A stretch of 64,000 nucleotides of DNA from CAWBRT01 sp963832365 (GTDB lineage: Bacteria > Acidobacteriota > Terriglobia > Terriglobales > Acidobacteriaceae), in NCBI GenBank assembly GCA_963832365.1, contig CAWHUL010000002.1, forward strand, positions 295,010-359,009, written 5' to 3'. The position numbers were made by a program, and so were the translations under genes. The notes under the pieces were generated by a model. That model saw nothing but the letters and a program-made list of their open reading frames with translations, did not search any database and was not told the DNA's origin. Positions within the stretch are counted from its first letter, which is position 1; the number at the start of each line of letters is the position of its first letter. Below are positions 15,001 to 21,701 of this stretch, piece after piece.

Positions 15001-17327
15001 CTCAGGTTGACTATATTTGGACTTCCCGGCGCGTTATATGCAATGTTGATCGATCCCGGCTGCGCTCCCGTCGCAGTCGCGTTCAGACTCACCGCGATCA
15101 CGCAACTCGCGCCTCCCGCCAGAGTGCTGGGCGCAAACAGGCAGGTGGTATTGACGGTATCCAGCGTATAGCCGCCGCTGAAGCCCGTTATCGGGCTGAG
15201 GGTCAGCGCGGCCGCTTGCTTGTTCGTCAACGTCAAGCTCTTGCTCGCAGGAGCGCCGACCACTACGGTGCCAAAATTCAAACTCGCCGCGCTGAGACTC
15301 ACCGGCGCGTTCCCGGAGCCGCCCACGTTCACGGTCTGCGGGCTGTTGGCCGCGTCATGCGAGATGGTCAAGACCTGCGGGTACGCTATCGCATTTGCGG
15401 GGGTAAACGTAAGGGCAATGGTGCAACTGTTGCTCGCCGTCACGGGGTTCCCTGGCTTACATGTCGTGCTCCCGTCGACGGCATACGGCGACCCTGCGGG
15501 AAGACCAAGGGGGGCCGTGAAATTCAAGCTGATGGTCTGGTTGTTCGTTAGCGTAATGGTCTTGATTGCGGTTGTGGTATTCACCACCACACTGCCGAAA
15601 TTCAGCGATGCGGGCGCTATCGTAGTCGCCGTTATTCCAATCCCCGAAAGGGCCGCGGTTTGTGGGCTGTTGGTGGCGGAATCGCTGAGCGTGATCTGCC
15701 CCCCTGCCGTTGGTCCGGTGACCGTCGGGTGGAATGTGACCCCGACGAAGCAACTAGCTCCTCCAGCCAGCACTCCGTTCAGCACTCCCCCCGCCTTTGG
15801 GCAGGTCGTCACGGCACCGGTGTCGAGCGCAAAGGGCCCGTTGAAGAGATCGGACGTGAGGGACACCCCACTGCTCTGGTTGTTCTTCAGCGTCAGCAGC
15901 TTCGTCGCGCTGGTCGTGTTCACCACCACGTTCCCAAAGTTAGTCGAGGCCGGAGTCAAAACAAGGGGAAGAACTCCCGACCCGGTGAGCGGTACGGCCT
16001 GCGGGCTGTTGCTGGCGTCATGTTGGATGCTCAGGGTCTGGGGGAACGACGTCACACTCGTGGGTTTGAATGTAAGCGCTATGGTGCAACTGCCCCCGGC
16101 GGCCACAGAGTTCCCTGGCTGACATGTCGTGCTCCCGTCGACGGCATACGGCGACCCTGGGGGAAGGCCAATGGGGGCCGTGAAGTTCAAGCTGACGGCC
16201 TGGTTGTTCTTCAGGGTAAGGGTCTTGATGGCGCTTGTGGAGTTCACCGCCACGTTGCCGAAACTCAGCAAAGACGGCGATAGCGTAGTCGGCACTATTC
16301 CAGTCCCGGAAAGAGCAACTGTTACCGGGTTGAGATCGGCACTATCGCTAATGGACAGGGTACCGGTACGCGCACCGGTTAGAGTGGGAGTGAATGTAAC
16401 TGTCACCGTGCAATTCTTGCCTGGATTCAGGTTGGCGGGGCACGTAGTGCTGCTAACCGCAAAATCATTGGCTCCTGCGGTCACACTAATCTGGCTGATC
16501 GCGATCGCGTTCGCTAGATTATTGTTCGTCAGGGTCACAGTTTTGGGCAAGGCGGCGGGCACGTTCACAACCGAGGTGCCAGAGGATAGACTCGCGGGAC
16601 TGACCGTGGTCGGCCCTACTCCCGTTCCTGAAAAGGTCACCGTGACAGGGTTGCTATCCACACTGTCAGTGATGGTAAGGGTGCCGCTTCGCAGACCCAT
16701 GGCGCTGGGAGCAAAAGTGATGGAGAATGTGCAACTCTTGCCCGCATCCAGCGTGGCGCCGCAGGTAGTAGCGGTATTGGTGAAGTCACCGCTTCCACTC
16801 ATCCCGGTCTGATTGATCGTCAGCTTGGCCGCCGTCGCATTCTTGAAGGTCACGAGCTTTGCCGGGGTGGTCGTATTCTGCAGCACATTGCCAAACGATA
16901 GGCCGGATGGACTGATGCTCGTCGACCCGCCAGCCCCGGTGCCGGAAAGCGGGATTGTCCTCGGGGTGTCGGCGGCATTCTCGGCAATGGTCAGCATTCC
17001 ACCGCGCGACCCCGTTACCGTGGGCGTAAAGCTCACCGAAATGGTACAACCTGCTCCCGCCGCCAGCGTATTTGGCGACAACGGACACGTCGAGCCGCTC
17101 ACTGCGAAGTCGCCCGTAATATTAATGGTGGTGATCGTGAGCGGAGTTGCCTGGCTATTGGTCAACGTCACAGTCGGGACCGTCGCGGCGGTTGTATTCA
17201 CAGGAGTGGAGGCAAAAGTCAGGCTCGCCGGACTGACCGTGGTCGGCGCAACGGCAAAGGCGCTATTACCAAAAATAAGGGCAGTCGCTATGACAACGGA
17301 CATAATACGGGCGATTGAGCGCAGCAT
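1..17327 (-). CDS. giant secreted repeat protein (choice-of-anchor D / IPT-TIG / Ig-like), 3' end outside window
   Basis: One minus-strand frame is open from the ATG at 17,327 to the window edge, at least 5,775 codons. I translated scattered stretches near 17.3-14, 9.8, 5.6, 5.0, 2.5 and 0 kb and all are coherent in this one frame. A Shine-Dalgarno GGAG lies about 8 bases upstream. The N-terminus (MLRSIARIMSVVIATALIFG) is a signal peptide. Zone 1 (about 17.3-14.1 kb) has some ten repeats of about 105-110 residues with the SP..LSFGNV...T..VTLTN signature of ASH/choice-of-anchor D domains. Zone 2 (about 14.1-6.9 kb) has over twenty repeats of about 100 residues of the IPT/TIG kind (G..VTITGTNTHF, then VNFG.GI.VNSVTV). 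Zone 3 (about 6.9-0 kb) has Ig-like repeats (NGATNVPTN...F..PI). The product is probably a cell-surface or extracellular filament or adhesin; its role is unknown and the C-terminus cannot be seen. Confidence 0.85.
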   Translation of the reverse strand, partial: MLRSIARIMSVVIATALIFGNSAFAVAPTTVSPASLTFASTPVNTTAATVPTVTLTNSQATPLTITTINITGDFAVSGSTCPLSPNTLAAGAGCTISVSFTPTVTGSRGGMLTIAENAADTPRTIPLSGTGAGGSTSISPSGLSFGNVLQNTTTPAKLVTFKNATAAKLTINQTGMSGSGDFTNTATTCGATLDAGKSCTFSITFAPSAMGLRSGTLTITDSVDSNPVTVTFSGTGVGPTTVSPASLSSGTSVVNVPAALPKTVTLTNNNLANAIAISQISVTAGANDFAVSSTTCPANLNPGKNCTVTVTFTPTLTGARTGTLSISDSADLNPVTVALSGTGIVPTTLSPSLLSFGNVAVNSTSAIKTLTLKNNQAVSLNFTAPIGLPPGSPYAVDGSTTCQPGNSVAAGGSCTIALTFKPTSVTSFPQTLSIQHDASNSPQAVPLTGSGVLPLVLTPASTNFGNVVVNTTSATKLLTLKNNQSSGVSLTSDLFNGPFALDTGAVTTCPKAGGVLNGVLAGGASCFVGVTFHPTVTGPTAGGQITLSDSATNSPQTAALSGIGITATTIAPASLNFGSVVVNTTTAIKTITLTNNQTISLNFTAPLGLPAGSPYAVDGSTTCKPGNPVTASNSCTIALTFTPANAIAYPQVLTISHDAANSPQTVNVGGSGNAPVSLSAASLNFGTVVVGAPASKSLTLTNKQAAALTLSPITGFSGGYTLDTVNTTCLFAPSTLAGGASCVIAVSLNATATGAQPGSINIAYNAPGSPNIVNLSATAVMPVKVSPTSLSFAAQYEGTTSAAKFITLTNSQSVPLTISSATITGINSSDFGVTTSCPVSPATLPAGSICKLSVTFTPTASGTRTATLSIADDAVGSPLQTVALTGPGNAPVTLSPTSITNFSAPVGTTSAYKTITVKNNNKTALNISKFQFSGDFVQTSTSCGNGPLYTLAAGASCNVTVSFAPTIGGTRDGQLQVKDDSLTSPQVVNLSGTGTSPLTISPTYLNFSAQMVGTTSVAKVLTLTNHEIQSESFTLTPSGDFTASSNCTSGVVPAGASCLVYVNFVPSSIAPTSRTGSLAIAHTAAIGSPINLSLTGSATATNPPAAVAVVSPGAGVAGTTVDVVITGNGWTHFSSSSVISFVDTNSSTYPPDITVQSFTAVTPNQINATLVLGTPATDSGFGARNVTVKTGTETASLLSAFIIADPTNKHDITAVTPAFGKQGQTLNVNLTATGTHFVQGVTFANFGDGISVNSLTINLNGTDAVANITISNTTPIGYRTITLVTGGEFATSILSPQGHPIFQINPNDATLLSVSPNSGGQGLFTGPVTLTASGTHFLQNATKASIGGGVIVGDVIVLTPTSATAQVAVPLNASAGVQNVTVSTGGEIATLANAFTVLGTAPYLSSVSPASGAQGQANLDVAIKGVNTNFSSIAPASVIAEFTGVIDVNSVTVNSATDVVVNITVKQIAPVGGLTARLTSIDSLGQATIFPFTFTVTPSGARIVSVAPNSVPQGGQVTLAVVGSGTNWVQGTTSAAFYPAGVPVPGVDRVTINSATNSALDIAVPTNTPPGTYGFYMATGGEIVSSSIQVYPNTPSLTMSPANGLVPSNSAFSSLSVSFTGQFTHFSANTLPVIAGQGVTLSNFVVTPPLGATGTIHIAKGAATGPRLVTFTTGGEIVTTYFNVTSTPVRIISVAPWHGPQSTTMGVEIIGLNTNFTSVGLTPTQVIFGGPQITVNSVTVKSATDLIANITTTYTHNNIITPTPPGWQAVYVNTGAEQLIAGFLVDAPASPTIVSVDPPSAAQGSTWGVTITGSLTNWVQGVSELILGAGVTVADLQITSLTTATATIAVSPTAPVGGNSVIMITGSEYVSGTGFSVTPSAAEIVSVKPNFVCQDRPGVTLSPACTNGGGAPAGIPIVSQLQTSILNIVGVGTHWLQGETTVSFGPNVVVDQLAVSSPTIAQVQITVLSSSPVGFVPLTMNTDGETVTLQQAIDIEEGSPKLLAISPAAGPQGQTMTLQALGRFTGWQNGLTTAAFNNTDIKVNSVTVIDSETLTASITVSPWSNIDTGSPCSHVLTITTNTEQVSTAPPELNHFCVQPGAAQINSVSPLSGVQGSTLPVTITGSLTNFVPGVTTVDFGDPNFHVGQITVNSATSLTVPVGISTSATTGLKLVTVRTYGEIATQQYSFTVSPGVGTLNEAITNHAEQGAPLSGQPPLVVRLIGQYTHFSSLSTATFGAGIVVNSVTYVSNTEVDADITIDPLSYVASRTVTVTTPQVACSYLVATTNACQQGQTTGSEIVSANIFSVIPGPAIISRVSPSTANEGQEVVFNITGSATHWKQNFTQFNIAGGGYDLTINSVVINDPTSATVDMTISPTANPGPRSIYMVTAGESLANSGAFVVTGDVPAITYLSPNRAQTGTTGLPVTIHGIYTHWTQAATTVNFGPGVTVEAGLYTVDDDTHISAIINVDAYAQLGYKTVVVQTGAQVLTGNFLVQAPPPPPTPYISSESATTGIPGQTLTINFTGVNTEWDPDPVTGTQLTGFDNSITVNSFQVTSHTTARTNITISPTANASTSTLTFTTPNTADYGIEVDRGQFTVVVAQPHLTIVDPGSGMQGAQSLTVNILGQFTAFDATTTFDFGTGITVNGPPNILGPTIATQNISIDQLATQGYRSVVATTADAVGLQHTVSGAYFQVTPSLALISAITPNTAKQGDTVVVQVYGQNTHWNAGTTFSFGAGIVVSQTQVNGNIATLTLVIPALAPEGATGASAHTGGELANISNGFVVQPGTPLLLSSGPGSLPQQSTAIFTILSQATQWTAQNPPTVDFGPGIVVTDVLVTSSTSLTAKGYVLPTTAFNNWHTLTVTSGAQVLNLTYALYVTRGPAVINSVSPASGGQGSTFDVTFAGINTNWQQGTTVLTFPNVTVNFTPNYPNGLKVLSPTSAMANITVFSNAPAGQVNVTMTTAGEVASKSNAFEVIQTQPQMLSINAGSGAQGQTQTVTIAALYTHFATSNCAPNCTTANFGPGVRVNWVNALSATSLQANITVDPTAALGFRNVSITTGSESVSSDSQFKVNPGPGAIIKVLPNSGNQNQNGLSIAIQGNQTHFTQATPIVNLGSGVMVTNTTVTDDLNLTVIVNIAQGAAVQTNDVTVTTGSEVAKILGGFTVLAGTPAVTTVSPTTLNQGATNVALTVNGLYTHFNTGITGATFIPNDVTFVSAQPGASSTQAVINVSVNNAAQLVSHSITVSDPTDGTASGTGVFTVAAGIPVVTSLAPGSGTQGSSNSAVVINGNVFTHFSPASQVVFSGSGVTAGAAQFNSIQQLTVPVNVTQGTAPGLYTVTVTTPLIPAGTETAVGSNLFQVLPGAPTFAISPNVGNPGTNPIITITGTNTHFDPILANNTVTIASPNIAAAITGVSGQIITVQLTIAANATPGPYNVNVTDPTDPALSVTNGFTVQPAAPVAPTIVVAAPPNGAINVPTNTKFTFELSEPIQNVSTPNPPGTPTGNVILFDQSIGGANCNYGSPAAGAAAMVPGQVTTDGAGRVVTFAPNQNLKVGNAYILCVNGSVNNWGSPWGATKIQSQGASPLNLAYSYYTFTTGFGADTNGPSFTYSNIGNNDTTVGTNAVVTLGFNKAVDPTSVTSSSFYVQQAGNPVAGTIGYNTSFTQYTFTPSPTFSANTAYTVTYTNSITDWTDTPLANPSSFGFATGAGSNTTAPSIVNWTPCCTEVTGLNPTFAFTTSKPINPLSITPGTYIVHNQAAGWNVPGGTVSFASNNQTVILTLPSGYLLDSGTNYRWYVNGYDRDGNSFSASDYFLTDPPPTLAPDTTPPEVSQTNPLNGATNVVLNPQLQVQMNKFIDKTSLAGGTVTLTPPPLGIIGNCGSAAGNLVANCGFETGNTNNWIGSNFAASYNVVVASQANTGSHAMRMGNLNTQGSAVLSQTIADTPGVSYTFSFYLHSESSGTVKSFQAIWNNTTLLNFGPTLNSAFGWTQYAFTVTGTGSDTITFKAISDPGYFYIDDVAVTSVAPTGVITGATLASDLETVTFGGVVLATNTSYTATAAGLKDVDGNTMVPYSWSFATGVTSTQLVTAGTIAIAPTNANVVLTLSAPVDANTINSTTIHVFDNTVGGGNYALPGTIAISNGGRTITFTPAVPFANNHSICVYASYNATLYDIAGNPFGQNTECSAVTNAADTTAPTVLTITPADGSTGIGPNNPITVIFSKPMNPTSFNSGNVGLYTGTTLVTSSVSASRDTTAFTFNNSTLSYGTTYTVVLTPGVADLSGNHLAAQVASSFSTMAAPAIASPVEQTQVSCNLCITGFRPGSGATNVNPVNPVTFFISTPLNPSSVIVGTANTAGTMYVAQNGVLFDGSVTLSSNNQVVTFTPSGGSFTPGVVVSVYLTKGITDAFGNALTTYSASFTVAPATVNTVPVLTAIAPSNGSGSTFVNTVIDARFNEAIDPTTATSSNFFVLANNNQSTPVSGSVTLLNGNMLLRFTPTSPLAANTYYYVYLTSGLANATGQHFAGSNSSYNIYFYTGTSSNKTTPAVTAIEPTNGSSGIGVNALVRLSFNEGIEPATVDATTLTLSSNSNPIPYTFTYTSSDGNVGFSVDGPNQLVLTPQQPLPAGTPITVAVTNAVTDGAGNPATPFSATFNTGAAPDFTAPLVIGVSVASGASNVPVDSVFTITFNEAMDTRSFHYNSSIILRDNQFSTGQPSNSVPALMTFTPDGRQVTIAPLSVLAAGRQYYVGVCSAYDLTGNVSGCWAMQNVFTTSLTPPADLAVVRTTPPTGFGNVGTNIHPEIQFNHPVSELSAASNITLTQNGNPVPATLSFSSSDTVVTVTPNVILQPNAVYNLNIGGGSNGVTDAAAANRQYTPVAYLHTGISGASSSVPGTPLAGGAADTNWTVSGPALPSANPVVLSPARVNGSWQADDSNSQWISVQDSVTQPAAPFTFTTTFTVTNPATAMLNLTWGIDNTGTLALNGTPIAYGNNLVSLQNVNIGGSSGLLVNGVNTLTITMTSSDRSYDAVRLVGTVSQQSTTAPDSGTYLPSTVTATFTTGPSIDLTAPTITAINPINGGTTGTNPVLRIDFSEPVDPFHSSGWYLHNQVAGGGNIALTPTWAADLRSVSFSYATYVNSNGVAGRLDPNTNYSFGSGNYLDLVGNGPVNTSLTFTTGVGPVSSPPTAVAVTPPNGATGVPVNPVISVQMSQPIDPTSLSAAAITLNPSATGNVQLSSDGYTLTYALSGNLSQSTIYALNIGAGAFSDVNGNAVPLTNAPTSFTTAGTTLSGNGSISLASPAPNATNVSVGSAATPTVIQINLSRPVDPLSVSQSSFQVFRTNGNYPVSGTLAIGANGSILTFTPTGPLPANSAILVYASYNAALKDLAGNNFNCLCGAQFSTGNAASHVPQVISVTPADSSTGNGPNTVVSLVFNEALNQTYINAANFALFNGYSNLNATVGYSVDRKIVTLSCGSLPYGTQIMVLAGTGVQDLDGNHLAAPFASTFTIIPKPVIATPSVIQIRPAAGASGVDLNAPVTLYTSSPVNPATVNSTSVVVIENGIAVPGSFAVGTAPATSDGQTIVFTPTNPFTGNGLVQVFLTSAVTDDWGNAFTGYTAQFNTAQSTDPALTGPTLIGVSPSNGSSSNPSNSVVVATFDQAIASPVSTDNFYLQINNSGPHYGSSVNQIAPNMLELSAGTLSPNTTYYVHLTGIHNVNGRELNAGSSNYASYFYTGGTADSTAPVVNSVAPTNGATNVGGNAILEFTFNEVVDTYT

Positions 17328-17773
17328 ATCTTTGCTCCACTTTGAAATGCGAAACTTGAATTTAGGGCCTGACTGCTCAACCTGGCCGTAGGAAGGGACT
17401 GTACGAGCGCCTAGCCTGGTGATGAGAACAACGCGACAGATTGGCTCGGCCGAAGTTAAATGATGGAGCCCAAACTGAAAAGAGGCTTCAGCCTAAACCA
17501 CGCGCTAATTGTCGGATCGGATTACGAACGGGAATATAGCAGCTACTCTGGATGGCTTCAACACCAAAAAGAAAAGCCCCAAATCTGCCGCCATCCTTGA
17601 ATTCCCGACCGAATTACTTCCGAGTGGCCGACAATCCACGCAGGTCGCTGGGCCGGTGGCCTACAAGTCAGTCCGAGAAACTACCCGACTTATAGCCCAA
17701 CTACCCTGGCGAGCCCTGCTCGCCGGGGCCCCAAATGGGCAGAACGTGGCGCGCGATTCAGTGCGAAACTGGG
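17328..17773. other. intergenic region upstream of the giant gene
   Basis: This 446-base gap lies between the start of the giant gene and the stop of the degraded TonB receptor, both on the minus strand. It presumably holds the giant gene's promoter and the receptor's terminator. I see no convincing reading frame, tRNA or clear consensus promoter in it. Confidence 0.4.
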
Positions 17774-20463
17774 TTAAAAGTGAAAGCCCAACTGAGCGCT
17801 GTAGCTCCGCGGGGTGACATAGTGCGTCCCGCTGAAGGTGGAGAGGAAGTTATAGAGCGCGTAATTGTTGGCCAGGTTAATAACCAGTGAACTGAGCGCT
17901 CCACTTGTATCTTTCTCCATGAAACAGGTTGTCGTGACCGATGGCAAGGTCGAACAGATTACGCGGCGCGAATGCGCGGAGGATTTTTGTCGTCGTTCTC
18001 GGTGCCAGGGGCCGGGTATCTTAACCAGCGTGGAACCGAATTGCGACGCCAGGCAAACGTTGGGTAACCAGCGCCGAGCGATCGGCGGGTCGGAGTGGCA
18101 TGAATTGAGCCACAGAAGAGCCCGGCCTGGAATCCTGATCTGCCGTCAGCGGCATGGCTGACGCTGTCATGCTAATTGCCGGCAGTCCGTTCAGTGTCGT
18201 CGACTGAGGACGTCGTTGCCGGGTCCTACGCCATAGCAAGGCACTGGCCCGGCCACCAATCCGCTGTCATAGCGCCAGTTGAAGCCCATCCAAGGGCCGC
18301 GCTTCCAAGGCTGGTACTGAATGTGGGTTGTCGCGTTAAACGTCTCGTCGTGGTCAATGCGAAAGACTCCCGGGGCGCCGAGGGAGTGGCCCCGGCTCCG
18401 CCGAGCTGGGGAGTAAAGAAGCGCGCCGCTACACTGGAGAATGTGACAAACGCGGAGAGTCCGTGGAGGTTAGGCACGCTGACACGACCCATGAATCCCG
18501 GAATTTTAGAGTTATGCCAATCGATCGGGAAGGTGATTGGCGTGTTGCCCAATACGCTGAAGTCGTAGGCGTTATGTGTGTACTTCCAGATGTACTCACC
18601 GGAGAAAACCAGATATTTTCCGAAGGCCTGTTGAAGGCCGGCATGAAATTCGTTGCGCCAGCCTGGACTCAAAGGAGTGCCGCTGGAGTTGGAGCAGCCG
18701 AGCAGCGGGTTGAGAACGGGGTTGCTGCATCCGACGCTCGAGAGCACCAAGTTCTCGTTGAAGGGAGTTTCTAAGATACGCGCGTAGGAGACACGAAGAA
18801 CTGTGTTGGTCTTCTTGATGTTATAGGCGACACCGAGGCGAGGCTCGGCCTGCCTAGCGATGGTCAGACCGTTGTAAAGGTCGCCGCGAATTCCAAGGTT
18901 GAACGACCACTTTCCCTTGGTGATCGTATCTTGAACGATACAGCGCCAACTCTTTGACGTCGGTGTGGCCGTTGAAGGTATATAGAGTTCCTCCGCGGGT
19001 CAGGTCGTAGGGCAGGGTCGCGCACTGCGAATTCGTGGGATCAGGGCACGCCGCGTTCAAGGTCGGATCGACAACGCCGAGAGCTGTCGTGTTCGTCAAG
19101 GAACGTTTGCTGGTAGTTGACGCCTATCTTCAGGTTGTGGATACCCTTCACATAGGAGATGTCGGAATGAAGGCCGGCATTGGTCAGCGTTCGATTCTGG
19201 CCGACGGTCTCTGACTGCAGATTGGGTGCAAAATCGGAGAAGGGATTTGCGCTCGGATAGTAGTTGTATTGATCCCGCCGTACGTAGGCGCCCAGGGTAA
19301 ACAGAGTTGTGGTAGCTGAACAGGTGGTTCCACGACGGGGCAATATTGAACGTCTTGATCTGAGAGCGCTGGTCCGCAGGGCCAACGGGTAGACCGTTGG
19401 GGCCGAGGCCGCCAGTGTCTGCCCAACCCGTGGCGTTCTGCTGATCGAAAGAATTGGGCGTCTGGAACCAGGAACGCGTGAATTGCAGATTAGTGTGGAT
19501 GGTATCTTTGTCAGAAATTTGCCAGTCCACACGGTCGAAGATGTTCTCTTCGTTCCCTTTGGCGTGCATTATGGTGAATTCCGGGGGGTCGAGGAAGCGC
19601 CCGGTATTCAGGCCACTCACCGCAATGAAATTCCCCCAATTCTTGCCGCCGTAGCCGAGATCAAAGCCCGCATTGGAGGTACCGAAACTACCGTACGATG
19701 CGGTGACGCTACCGTGGGGCGTGGTCATACCCTGGCCGGAGCGCGTGGTGACGTTGATAACCAGGCTCGTCTTGTCGCCGTACTGCGCTGGCGGCGCACC
19801 GGAAATCACCTCCATCGACTCAATCGAATCCAGCGGAATCTGGTTGGAAAAAACTTTGCTCTGCTGATCGGTGATGGGTTGGCCGTCAACCGAGAACGAA
19901 TTCTCAGCGTGATCGCCCAAGCCGTGGAAGAGACCATTCGAATCGGCGGCGACGCCTGGCGTGGCGAGCGTAACCAGCGAACTCACCGAGGAGGAAGCGC
20001 TCTCCAGGGGAAGCTTGTTGAATAGATCGCGGTCCAGGTCGGTGTGAAACACAGGCGTGTTTTCGAGAAGATCTCCCCCTGAGGCCTCGACCGTGACAGA
20101 TTGGGAAGAGCTTGCAACTTGCAAGCTGATGCTCAGATTCAACGGTACGACCGAGCGGACATCAATGTCCCGGGCATAAGGGGTGAACCCGGTCCCGGTG
20201 ACACTAAGGTGATAGGGATTGAAGGGGACGTTCGAGAACGTAAACTTGCCTACGCCGTCGGTGGTAGTTTTGCGGTCGAAATGGCTGACTGGATTCTGAA
20301 TCTCAACGGTAGCGCCGGGAACCACCGCCCCCAAGGGATCAAGTACCGTGCCATTCACCGATGTGGAACTTCCACCGGACTGCGCACTCGCAGCAACTAA
20401 ACCGACAGCCAGATAGAGCAATACTGAAAAAGCCACAATCAGCGACTTCCTGCAAGAAGCCAT
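17774..20463 (-). pseudogene. TonB-dependent receptor (Oar-like), multiply frameshifted
   Basis: The gene starts at ATG 20,463 with GGAGGAAATTC just upstream. It encodes a signal peptide (MASCRKSLIVAFSVLLYLAV), a carboxypeptidase-regulatory-like domain (residues about 35-115), a plug domain (about 130-230) and then outer-membrane barrel sequence. Barrel sequence continues in changing frames: to about 19,315 in the first frame, then to about 19,095, to about 18,945, to about 18,370 and to about 18,195, with further shifts between 18.1 and 17.9 kb. It ends in the expected aromatic terminus (RSYSAQLGFHF, stop at 17,774-17,776). The undamaged protein would be about 890 residues. Receptors of this family move large substrates (siderophore, glycan or peptide type) through the outer membrane; this one's substrate is unknown. 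At least six indels in one gene beside intact neighbours favour true decay, but poor local sequence cannot be excluded. Confidence 0.8.
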
Positions 20464-20626
20464 GAATTTCCTCCGGAAAGGATTAGCTCGCAAAATGACC
20501 AGAGGCAGGCAGTAAACAAAAAATGCGGATGGGCATATCCGCCCCCCGGGAATGACTTGACGCCTTCCGAGGGATCGTTTAGATGAAGCGTTAGGTAAAC
20601 GACTGCTGCCTGCAGTGATGATTCGG

Positions 20627-20923
20627 CTACACCGCCGGAGGGGGAGGACGAATGGAACTAACTGGTACGAACAAGCGGGATTGAAGCTGGGGCTCGGGCG
20701 ATTCAGCAGGTGCAAATACTAACGCGAGTACTGGCGCCGCGCTGACCTGTGTCGGCGCAGCCGCCGAGTGGGCCGCCAGACAGAGGGAGCAGTGCGACTC
20801 AGAGGTCGTGTCTGGATGGAAATGTATAACCTCGGCAGTCGTGAAGACGGCAAATACCAATATGGCGAGCAGCGCCACCCATTTTATGGCTAGTGTTCGA
20901 TCGAATTGGCTCTTCCGTTTCAT
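20627..20923 (-). CDS. small DUF2946-like membrane protein with His/Cys metal-binding motif
   Basis: A 98-residue protein lying 163 bases upstream of the TonB receptor on the same strand. It has an N-terminal membrane segment (IKWVALLAILVFAVFTTA) followed by HFHPDTTSESHCSLCLAAH, a His/Cys-rich motif of the HxH...HCxxC kind seen in DUF2946-type proteins often found near copper or TonB transport genes. The tail is rich in Ala and Pro. Its position suggests it belongs to the receptor's transcription unit and may relate to metal uptake or sensing; that is inference. The family match is by motif only. Confidence 0.6.
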   Translation of the reverse strand: MKRKSQFDRTLAIKWVALLAILVFAVFTTAEVIHFHPDTTSESHCSLCLAAHSAAAPTQVSAAPVLALVFAPAESPEPQLQSRLFVPVSSIRPPPPAV

Positions 20924-21199
20924 GCTTTGGAATGTCAGCGAGCCCCGAGGGGCGGGAGCAATGAGGTTGAGAGTAGCTCACTCCGCCAGCTTCGTCAATT
21001 AGAGTAGCTGGAGCAGCGAGTGGATGCCCGAGGGCAGCTTCTTCGACTCTAGACCCGATGAGCGGAGGGGCCCCATTGAACTCAAGAACTCAGATGACCG
21101 GGCCTGATTCCGGTAGAGTCACGGGCAATCCAGAGGTTACGGCAAAGCGCCAGGTCGAGCGATTTGGTAAATTACGATGACGCAGAAAGGAGTCGGAAG

Positions 21200-21601
21200 A
21201 TGGAGATTAAGAGATGTGGATCACAGCCTTCCAGCAAGAGACCGGCTGACTATTTTACTGGCACGGTGCGCCTCGACCCTCTTTTCCAGGCAGATGATCC
21301 GGCACGTGCAAACGCTGGCAGTGTCACGTTCGAGGCTGGCGCTCGGACAGCATGGCACACCCACCCGTTGGGGCAGCATCTGATTGTCACTGCTGGCTGC
21401 GGCCGCGTACAGCGCTGGGGCGACCCGATCGAGGAAATTCGGCCAGGCGACGTGGTCTGGATCCCGCCTGGTGAGAAGCATTGGCATGGCGCCGCGCCAA
21501 CAACGGCCATGACGCACATCGCGATTCAGGAACAGCTCGACGGAAAGGCGGTCGACTGGATGGAGAAGGTCAGCGACCAACAATACCAGGGCCTGACGTA
21601 A
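21200..21601 (+). CDS. cupin (R)-hydroxynitrile lyase homologue
   Basis: A 133-residue single-domain cupin. I chose ATG 21,200 because AAAGGAG lies 8-9 bases upstream and because numbering from it lines up exactly with the manganese cupin hydroxynitrile lyase of Granulicella tundricola as I remember it. The metal ligands H53, H55, Q59 and H94 are present, as are the active-site residues T50, H96 and Q110. In vitro that enzyme adds or removes cyanide at aldehydes; its physiological role is not established. The two cupin motifs are AWHTHPLGQ and GDVVWIPPGEKHWHG. The gene stands alone, with no decarboxylase or aldehyde-metabolism gene beside it. It could act on another small carbonyl substrate. 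Confidence 0.85.
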   Translation: MEIKRCGSQPSSKRPADYFTGTVRLDPLFQADDPARANAGSVTFEAGARTAWHTHPLGQHLIVTAGCGRVQRWGDPIEEIRPGDVVWIPPGEKHWHGAAPTTAMTHIAIQEQLDGKAVDWMEKVSDQQYQGLT

Positions 21602-21701
21602 GAAGCGCCATTCTGCCTAGGAGCTATTCTCAAAGCCTTGAAGATCACTGTCATCCGGACACCTGGCGCTCGAGTGACGAACAGGCCGGAAGATCTTATG
21701 G

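Noticed and set aside
487..17391. Many plus-strand and off-frame minus-strand open stretches of 60-390 codons
   Set aside because: They lie opposite or across the single continuous minus-strand frame of the giant gene, lack domains and signal peptides, and repeat because the gene beneath them repeats.
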